DNA of 64,000 nt from an uncultured Prevotellaceae bacterium (GTDB taxonomy: Bacteria > Bacteroidota > Bacteroidia > Bacteroidales > Bacteroidaceae): NCBI GenBank assembly GCA_902770195.1, contig CACXSA010000014.1, forward strand, positions 41,661 to 105,660, in the 5' to 3' direction. Each line of letters begins with the position of its first letter. Position 1 is the stretch's first letter. This document shows, piece after piece, positions 58,560 through 64,000 of the stretch. Both the position numbers and the translations under genes were made by a program. The notes below the pieces were generated by a model. That model was not told the origin of the DNA and did not search any database. It saw only the letters and a list, made by a program, of their open reading frames with translations.

Positions 58560-60735
58560 TGTTCATTTTTTGTTTAGATGATAAAATATGTTTCTTAACT
58601 CGTTTTCCGTAATTGAACTTGATACTAAACGTGCCATACACTGTAGTTCCTGAGGTGTTATTGCCCAGGTGATAGGGACGCATGGTTCGATCTACAAAAT
58701 TGAAGATGTTATCCACACCCGCTTCCAGTCTGTATGCCAGCATCTTGTCTTGCTTACCCAAGTCATGCGTAGTGTTAATGCGCCATATCTGATAAGCCTT
58801 TCCGTTACCGTTGTTCTGATAGTAGCGTGTGCTGCTGCCACGAGTAGAAAGGCTTACACCAAGCGCGTAGTTAGGGCTGAACGTATGGCTGTACATGGCT
58901 GAGGCGTTCCACTTATGGTAAGCCGTACCGTCAATGACGACCGTGTTCATCCTATCCGTCTTTTCATCATACAAATGGGCTTTGGTATCCAGATAACTGT
59001 ATGCCGCATTCAGCGTCAGTCCTTTCATCACCTTATATGAAAGCGTGAAATCCAGTCCGCAGGTGCGTGCATCGTCCATATTCTTATACATGCGCGCCTG
59101 AATATTTGTACTACCGTCACCCATATAGGCTGTGGTGATACCTGCAGGAATCTCGCCAGGCGATACGTTCACCAGTGCAATCATATTGTCAAGCTTGTTC
59201 AGATAACCTGTTACAGATGCCGTGAAATGACGTCCGCGATACTCAACGTTGGCAGAATAATAGTTGCTGGTCTGAGGATCCAGTTTGGTATTGCCTATAT
59301 TAAAAAAGGTGCTGCTTCCCATCACGTGCAGGTAGCGGTAGTTCAGTTCCTTAACGGTAGGCGTCTTGAATCCCTGACTCCACCCTACCCTAAAGCGGAA
59401 GTCGCCCGTAGAGAGCATCGCACTCACCTTGGGAGTCAGGCGGAATCCGAAATTGCGATTATCTACCAGACGGAGTCCTGCGGTAATGTTCAGCCACTTC
59501 AGCATATTGAATTCGTCCTGTACATACAAGGCTGCCGTATGGTCGCTGGCTGTTCCTGTTTCAGTCCTTTCAGGAGCCTTCAGATAGTCGTAACGATATT
59601 CAGCTCCAGCATTCAGCGTGTTTTCGTAGGGCAGATAGAAGATACCCTTCAGTTGCCCCATCACTCGCTGCTGGTCGCTCTGCAACTTACTCTGTCCTGG
59701 CAGCATAGCCACAGAGAACCACTCACCGTTCATATCGCCGTATTCCTCGCCTTGCAGCAATACATAGTCATAATGCTTGGCCGTATAGTCATAGTAATAG
59801 GCATGCTTGTTCCAATCGACATCCAGGGTTATGTAGTCTCTCTTACCACTTACCCCTGACTTCTCACCTCTAGGATACCATTTTCCGCCCAGTGATGCCG
59901 AAGCATTGTTGTAGCGCAAGTCGTAGGTATAGACGTCGCAACTAGCGTGCGTACCATTTCGTGGACGCAGGATGTTTTTCTTGTAGTAAGAACCCTCAGC
60001 ATACAGTTCCAGAGTCTTCAGTGGCTTATAGGTCAGCCGTTCTGCTATCTGCCAGTTCTTGAACTTGTTTACCGTCATGTTCTTGCTGTCTGTCAGTACC
60101 ATTGCCTCAGCCCACTCTTCCGTCGTGTTCTGCCAACCGTCATTTCGTTGCAGCTGGAAGTTGGTTTGCGTTGAGAAGTTGCCAAACGTAAAGACGAGAC
60201 TGTTATGCTGGCGCAGGTCGTTGTGCGAACCATAGCGCGTGGTGTTTTCTGCAAAGACACCCTTCTCAGTATGTTTCTTCGTGATGATATTCACCACACC
60301 AGCCATTGCGTCACTGCCATACAGGGCACTTTGGGCACCCTTTACTATCTCAATCTTCTCGATGTTCTGGGGGTCAATGAGTCCCAAGTCGTTCTCTCCA
60401 CCCACATCACCATGAATGCGCTTTCCGTCTATGAGTATCAGGATATAGCTGTTACCCAAGCCGTTCAGCTGCATCTGCGAGCCCATATCACCTTCGTTGA
60501 AGGCAAACGACGCAGTAAGACCTGCGAGAATATCCTCCAGACTCTTACCACCATATTGACGCAACATCTGTTGTGTAATAACTTCCGTCTGCACGGGTGC
60601 ATTTTTCAAGAGATGCTGTGTACCAGTACCAGTGACTACAACTTCCTGCAAAGTTGTTTCTTTCGCTATGTCCTGGGCCTGCAATGTGACCATAAAGCAC
60701 ACATTGAACACGCCCGCCATTAGCAGTTTCCTCAT
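58546..60735 (-). CDS. BtuB-like TonB-dependent receptor, first gene of the riboswitch operon
   Basis: 729 residues with a signal peptide, a plug domain (LQEVVVTGTGTQHLLKNAP, IVKGAQSALYGSDAMAGVVN) and a complete beta-barrel. The end TVYGTFSIKFNYGKRVKKHI suggests the terminal strand is present with a short basic extension. Direct riboswitch control and the cbiK neighbour make corrinoid uptake the likely role. It differs substantially from the second receptor, so they may bind different corrinoids. Confidence 0.94.
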   Translation of the reverse strand: MRKLLMAGVFNVCFMVTLQAQDIAKETTLQEVVVTGTGTQHLLKNAPVQTEVITQQMLRQYGGKSLEDILAGLTASFAFNEGDMGSQMQLNGLGNSYILILIDGKRIHGDVGGENDLGLIDPQNIEKIEIVKGAQSALYGSDAMAGVVNIITKKHTEKGVFAENTTRYGSHNDLRQHNSLVFTFGNFSTQTNFQLQRNDGWQNTTEEWAEAMVLTDSKNMTVNKFKNWQIAERLTYKPLKTLELYAEGSYYKKNILRPRNGTHASCDVYTYDLRYNNASASLGGKWYPRGEKSGVSGKRDYITLDVDWNKHAYYYDYTAKHYDYVLLQGEEYGDMNGEWFSVAMLPGQSKLQSDQQRVMGQLKGIFYLPYENTLNAGAEYRYDYLKAPERTETGTASDHTAALYVQDEFNMLKWLNITAGLRLVDNRNFGFRLTPKVSAMLSTGDFRFRVGWSQGFKTPTVKELNYRYLHVMGSSTFFNIGNTKLDPQTSNYYSANVEYRGRHFTASVTGYLNKLDNMIALVNVSPGEIPAGITTAYMGDGSTNIQARMYKNMDDARTCGLDFTLSYKVMKGLTLNAAYSYLDTKAHLYDEKTDRMNTVVIDGTAYHKWNASAMYSHTFSPNYALGVSLSTRGSSTRYYQNNGNGKAYQIWRINTTHDLGKQDKMLAYRLEAGVDNIFNFVDRTMRPYHLGNNTSGTTVYGTFSIKFNYGKRVKKHILSSKQKMNNEED

Positions 60736-60798
60736 GTCCTAAATCCGTAAATTTTCTGCTTAGTCCTACTCCCGAGACTTTCGCTTCATTACTGTTTT

Positions 60799-60966
60799 TG
60801 ACGTGGCAGGTCTCCTGGCTTTCTCCGAAAAATCCGCCTTCCCAAGGTTCACTCAGTGGCTTTGATGGACTTTCCATAATGGAGATTACAGTAGCGGGTA
60901 CTGCTCAGGATTTACACCTGATTCCCTTTTATGCACAAGGTGGAACACCAAGTACATCACCAAATC
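60799..60966 (-). promoter_or_regulatory. Cobalamin riboswitch
   Basis: On the minus strand the B12-box AGCCAGGAGACCTGCC (60820-60805) and the conserved GTAAATCCTGAGCAGT and CCCGCTACTGTAATC segments are in order. A paired stem (AGTCCATCAAAGCCACTGAG with flanks) lies between them. It precedes the receptor-cbiK-receptor operon and should shut it down when adenosylcobalamin or a related corrinoid is abundant. No second riboswitch was found upstream of btuF, cbiHC, cobU or cbiA. Confidence 0.95.
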
Positions 60967-60971
60967 GGGTG

Positions 60972-61003
60972 CAAAGGTACGAATAAGTGAGTAAAACACC
61001 AAA
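60972..61003 (-). promoter_or_regulatory. Promoter of the riboswitch operon
   Basis: On the minus strand TTTG (61003-61000), 20-base spacer, TACCTTTG (60979-60972). The start of the riboswitch RNA follows within a few bases. Confidence 0.75.
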
Positions 61004-61015
61004 TTAATTTGAGTA
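60973..61015 (-). repeat. 43-bp direct repeat carrying the promoter, copy 1
   Basis: Exactly repeated at 61169-61211. The repeat covers the -33 region and all but the last base of the -7 box. Confidence 0.88.
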
Positions 61016-61115
61016 TTTTCGAGCGAGAGTACCTAAAAACAAAGTTTAAAGGTAGTGCAAATTGAGCGAAATACAAAGAAAAAGAAGTCTTTTTTTCTTT
61101 TATTTCCGAAATGCA

Positions 61116-61153
61116 GCTCGCTCGGTTACCGCTTTGCACCTTTAGGTCAAAGA
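61116..61153 (-). repeat. Dispersed element, short form, between promoter copies
   Basis: On the minus strand TCTTTGACCTAAAGGTGC followed by AAAGCGGTAACCGAGCGAGC. The first part matches the cbiP copy; the rest differs. It lies in the 153 bases between the two promoter copies. Confidence 0.75.
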
Positions 61154-61168
61154 ACCTTAACCGAAGGT

Positions 61169-61211
61169 AAAGGTACGAATAAGTGAGTAAAACACCAAAT
61201 TAATTTGAGTA
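61169..61211 (-). repeat. 43-bp direct repeat, copy 2 (damaged promoter)
   Basis: Same sequence as copy 1, but the next base makes the -7 box TACCTTTA instead of TACCTTTG. It is therefore likely weaker or inactive. Spacing between copies is 196 bases. Confidence 0.85.
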
Positions 61212-61227
61212 AATTTTGGCGATTCAA

Positions 61228-61293
61228 TTTGCGTATAGGCGCACAGTTGTTTGCGTAAAGGCGCACCATCGTTTGCGTATAGGCACCCGATAG
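61228..61293 (+). repeat. Three 22-bp iterons
   Basis: TTTGCGTATAGGCGCAC-type units start at 61228, 61250 and 61272, exactly 22 bases apart, with small changes between copies. No gene covers them. They look like iterons or operators, not CRISPR (no spacers). Confidence 0.85.
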
Positions 61294-61345
61294 TTAGACA
61301 GGCATTTGTTCCCTGTAACCCTTAGGTGTACATTCCGACAACACG

Positions 61346-61381
61346 AAACGGTTACGGTTACAACTGTAACCGTAACCGTTT
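61346..61381 (+). repeat. 16-bp perfect hairpin with GTTACGGTTAC arms
   Basis: AAACGGTTACGGTTAC at 61346-61361 is the complement of 61366-61381, with a four-base loop AACT. A short T run follows on the plus strand. Each arm itself contains a direct GGTTAC doublet. Confidence 0.88.
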
Positions 61382-61409
61382 TTGAGAGTCTGATTCCTCC
61401 ATATTCCTT

Positions 61410-61531
61410 CGCTCCACCCATACTCCACCCATACTCCAGCCTTACTCTAGCCTTACTCATGAGTAAGCCTAGAAGCAGCTTAGGAGCAGGCTAGGAGCTG
61501 CTAAGGAGCTGCTAAGGAGCTGCCTAGAGTA
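61410..61531 (+). repeat. Dense short repeats and a near-perfect 26-base palindrome
   Basis: CCACCCATACTC doublets near 61415-61440, the palindrome CTAGcCTTACTCATGAGTAA with its right end GcCTAG (61447-61472, core CTTACTCATGAGTAAG perfect), then four or five AGGAGCTGCTA-like units to about 61531. No coding function is supported. The remainder of 61532-61811 shows no structure that I can name. Confidence 0.8.
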
Positions 61532-61811
61532 TAGCGCTATTGACTTTCACATCATCGTCAACAAAAACCAGGGTTAAGCGAATTGTCATTCAGGAACAAT
61601 ATTCCAAGAGTAACAAAAATTACTTTTGGAGTATTTAAATTTCTATTCGGAGTAATTGTAAATACTTCCGGAGAAACCATCTCGACTTACATAGCACCAC
61701 TGGAAAATATTGACTACTTTCACTGGAGAGGTTGACTCTTTTCCTAAGAACGTAGACTTCATACGGATATTGTTTACTCTTAATCTGTTATTAGATTAGA
61801 GGTTTGGGGGT

Positions 61812-61913
61812 AAAACATGTGTTTTTTGAAGTTTTCATAGGCAGGTAGCACAACGAAATACGCGTTTTCGCAAGGTGTAGATCAAATAATAGCAAATGAA
61901 TTCTTGTAGGTTT
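61812..61913 (+). repeat. Solitary copy of the VapE-gene leader
   Basis: About 100 bases related to 36338-36440. It is followed by TAGGTTTTATGTAGG (61917 region), another echo of the TGTAGG units in front of the VapE-like gene, but no such gene follows. Confidence 0.75.
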
Positions 61914-61935
61914 TATGTAGGTTTTTCTAGGCTTT

Positions 61936-62106
61936 TTACAAGATGTTCATGACGTCTCGTAGGTTATCAACGATGAAGGAAGGCTGCTGTGTGATGTCTT
62001 TTTTATCGACCTCCCAGCGGTTGAAGAGCATAGCATCGATACCTGCATTCAAAGCACCGAGAATGTCTGTGTCGTCGAAATCGATAAACAGGTCTTTGTA
62101 CTTCAT
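61936..62106 (-). pseudogene. Internally deleted HAD hydrolase gene
   Basis: A 56-codon frame from ATG 62106. Residues 1-13 ([13 protein letters not shown]) equal the start of the HAD gene at 41940, and residues 14-56 ([20 protein letters not shown] and on) equal its C-terminal end. About 180 residues are missing, joined precisely in frame. A TACCTTTG box (minus strand 62119-62112) 5 bases before the ATG is retained. It may be transcribed but cannot be an active phosphatase. Confidence 0.88.
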
Positions 62107-62257
62107 GCCTGCAAAGGTAGCAAATAATTCTGAATCCACCAAATATCGGTATCTTGCGTCCCTTTGGTAGAAAGCGGCAAGCCGGTTAGATATACAAGAA
62201 TAATGCACGTTTGCATTTTTTAAATAGGAGATGCTTGGGTATCTGCCATATTCTTTG

Positions 62258-62265
62258 TAATTTTG
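62258..62265 (+). promoter_or_regulatory. -7 box of carB
   Basis: TAATTTTG at 62258-62265, 35 bases before the carB ATG. A TTGG at 62235-62238 may act as an imperfect -33 element. Confidence 0.5.
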
Positions 62266-62300
62266 CAGGTCGGAATGCAATCAAATTTACATCATAATAT

Positions 62301-64000
62301 ATGAACAAGAAACTCAAGAAGGTACTCGTACTTGGATCGGGTGCCCTGAAAATCGGACAGGCAGGCGAGTTTGACTACTCTGGCTCACAGGCACTGAAGG
62401 CATTGCGCGAGGAGGGCATCTCCTCGGTGTTAGTAAATCCCAACATTGCTACCATTCAGACCTCTGAAGGTATTGCCGACAAGGTCTATTTCCAGCCTGT
62501 AACCACCCATTTCGTAACCGAAATCATCAAGAAGGAGCGTCCCGACGGCATTCTGCTGGCTTTTGGTGGACAGACCGCTCTGAACTGTGGTACGGAGCTG
62601 TATCAGACCGGCGTGCTGAAGGAGTATGGCGTAGAGGTGCTGGGAACCTCGGTTGAGGCCATTATGAACACAGAGGACCGCGACCTGTTTGTGAAGAAGC
62701 TGGACGAAATCAGCCTGAAGACTCCCGTGAGCCACGCTGTGGAGAACATGGACGACGCGCTGAAGGCAGCCCACGAGATTGGCTTCCCCATCATGATCCG
62801 TTCGGCATACGCACTGGGCGGTCTGGGTTCCGGTATCTGTCCTGACGAGAAGGCTTTCCGCGAGTTGGCAGAGAGCGCCTTCACCTTTGCTCCCCAGATT
62901 CTGGTGGAGGAGAGTCTGAAGGGATGGAAGGAGATTGAGTTTGAGTGCATCCGCGACGCCAACGACCACTGTTTCACGGTGGCTTCGATGGAGAACTTCG
63001 ACCCGCTGGGCATCCACACGGGCGAAAGTATCGTGGTGGCTCCCACTTGTTCGCTGACACCTGAGCAGGTGAAGATGTTGCAGGATATCACCATCCGCTG
63101 TGTGCGCCATTTGAACATTGTGGGTGAGTGTAACATCCAGTTCGCCTTCAATGCACAGACCAACGACTATCGTATTATCGAGATCAACGCCCGCTTGAGC
63201 CGTTCGAGCGCATTAGCCTCCAAGGCAACGGGCTATCCCCTCGCCTTCGTAGCTGCGAAGATTGCATTGGGATACACGCTCGACCAGATTGGTGAGATGG
63301 GTACTACCTCGTCTGCCTACGTGGCTCCACAGCTGGACTATATGATTTGTAAGATTCCTCGCTGGGACTTGACGAAGTTTGCCGGTGTGAGCCGTCTGAT
63401 AGGCTCGTCGATGAAGTCGGTAGGCGAAATCATGTCTATCGGACGAAGCTTCGAAGAAATGATTCAGAAGGGTCTGCGTATGATTGGTCAGGGCATGCAC
63501 GGTTTCGTGGGCAACGACCATACCAAGTTCGACAACCTGGACGACGCACTGGCTAACCCCACCGACCTCCGTATCTTTGCCATTGCACAGGCTCTGGAAG
63601 AGGGTTATAGCATAGAGCGCATTGAGGAGCTGACCAAGATTGACGTCTGGTTCCTGAAGCGTCTGAAGCACATCGTTGACCTGAAGCACGAGTTGCAGAA
63701 ATACAACAAGATGGAAGAACTGCCCGACGAGCTGCTGTTGGAGGTGAAGCGTTGTGGATTCTCTGACTTCCAGATTGCCCGCTTCGTGCTGAAGCCTCAA
63801 CAGACCAATATGGAGAAGGAGAACCTGGCTGTTCGCCGCTATCGTAAGGAGCGTGGCATTACGCCTAGCGTAAAGCGCATCCCGACAGTAGCCTCAGAGC
63901 ATCCGGAGCTGACCAACTACCTCTATTTCACGTACACGCACACGCCCGCGTTCGGAAATCCTGAGGGTGAGCAGTATAAGGCCAAGCACGACATAGACTA
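62301..64000 (+). CDS. carB: Carbamoyl-phosphate synthase large subunit, 5' part
   Basis: The frame is open from ATG 62301 to the window edge (566 codons, incomplete). The first ATP-grasp half is complete: KKVLVLGSGALKIGQAGEFD, VNPNIATIQTS, AFGGQTALNCG, PIMIRSAYALGGLGSGI, EVEESLKGWKE-like VEESLKGWKEIEFE, and INARLSRSSALASKATGYPL. The oligomerisation domain has begun by residue about 400. It makes carbamoyl phosphate for pyrimidine and arginine synthesis. carA is not upstream, so the small subunit is encoded elsewhere or downstream. Confidence 0.96.
   Translation, partial: MNKKLKKVLVLGSGALKIGQAGEFDYSGSQALKALREEGISSVLVNPNIATIQTSEGIADKVYFQPVTTHFVTEIIKKERPDGILLAFGGQTALNCGTELYQTGVLKEYGVEVLGTSVEAIMNTEDRDLFVKKLDEISLKTPVSHAVENMDDALKAAHEIGFPIMIRSAYALGGLGSGICPDEKAFRELAESAFTFAPQILVEESLKGWKEIEFECIRDANDHCFTVASMENFDPLGIHTGESIVVAPTCSLTPEQVKMLQDITIRCVRHLNIVGECNIQFAFNAQTNDYRIIEINARLSRSSALASKATGYPLAFVAAKIALGYTLDQIGEMGTTSSAYVAPQLDYMICKIPRWDLTKFAGVSRLIGSSMKSVGEIMSIGRSFEEMIQKGLRMIGQGMHGFVGNDHTKFDNLDDALANPTDLRIFAIAQALEEGYSIERIEELTKIDVWFLKRLKHIVDLKHELQKYNKMEELPDELLLEVKRCGFSDFQIARFVLKPQQTNMEKENLAVRRYRKERGITPSVKRIPTVASEHPELTNYLYFTYTHTPAFGNPEGEQYKAKHDID

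Noticed and set aside
61228-61293. CRISPR array
   Set aside because: The 22-bp units are directly adjacent without spacers, and no cas gene is in the window.
61224-61460. 78-codon minus-strand frame over the iterons and hairpin
   Set aside because: Its sequence is a direct translation of repeats (VTVTVVTVTV-type), with no ribosome-binding or family support.
62430-63110. Minus-strand frames opposite carB
   Set aside because: Histidine- and leucine-rich antisense translation; carB motifs are clear on the plus strand.

Overview
This window looks like a chromosomal segment of a Bacteroidales bacterium, most likely Prevotella or a close relative. The evidence is the TTTG / TAnnTTTG promoter style, families largely confined to Bacteroidota (DUF4861, DUF5103, DUF4835, DUF4301, DUF3127, a GldB-like lipoprotein), a serine palmitoyltransferase-type enzyme, TonB-dependent receptors, and type I restriction genes accompanied by DUF1016 proteins.

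Layout. Positions 1-22.8 kb are ordinary core genome: an M3 peptidase lipoprotein, DUF4301 and an OB-fold DUF3127 protein on the minus strand, then a plus-strand run of dnaN, a DnaQ-type exonuclease, coaBC, a DUF4835 protein, recN and a TPR protein with a degenerate protease domain. After these come dnaB, surface lipoproteins, a membrane-bound AraC-type regulator, tRNA-Pro, a sphingolipid-type acyltransferase and a divergent lipid kinase. From 22.9 to 36.1 kb lies an accessory island. It begins at tRNA-Cys, holds a small kinase-like 'polyvalent' gene bracketed by direct repeats, and continues with a type I restriction-modification locus (hsdM, two DUF1016 genes, hsdS, hsdR) into which four unrelated AT-rich genes have been spliced. 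Scars of hsdS and hsdM sequence mark the joints. From 35.7 to 39 kb there is an HU-like protein, a 0.7 kb non-coding block of nested inverted repeats and palindromes, and a large VapE/BT4734-type primase-helicase-like gene.

Positions 39-61 kb form a near-complete anaerobic (early cobalt insertion) cobalamin locus. It comprises btuF-btuC uptake genes, a coupled operon of four two-domain fusion enzymes (CbiHC, CbiET, CbiGF, CbiJD) ending in a HAD phosphatase, the nucleotide-loop genes cobUTS, a cbiA-cbiP-cobD-cbiB operon, and a riboswitch-controlled operon in which an exported CbiK chelatase sits between two BtuB-like TonB receptors. CbiL, BtuD, CobC and the adenosyltransferase are not in the window. 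The last 3 kb hold a repeat-rich non-coding stretch, an internally deleted HAD gene remnant and the 5' part of carB.

The most striking pattern is that five cobalamin genes (cbiET, cbiHC, cbiB, cbiP, cbiA) carry in-frame insertions of short palindromic or tandem repeats, including a dispersed element also found in intergenic DNA at 23.3 and 61.1 kb. No comparable insertion was noticed in the core genes. The second strong signal is the symmetric repeat block in front of the VapE-like gene, which has a related solitary copy upstream of carB.
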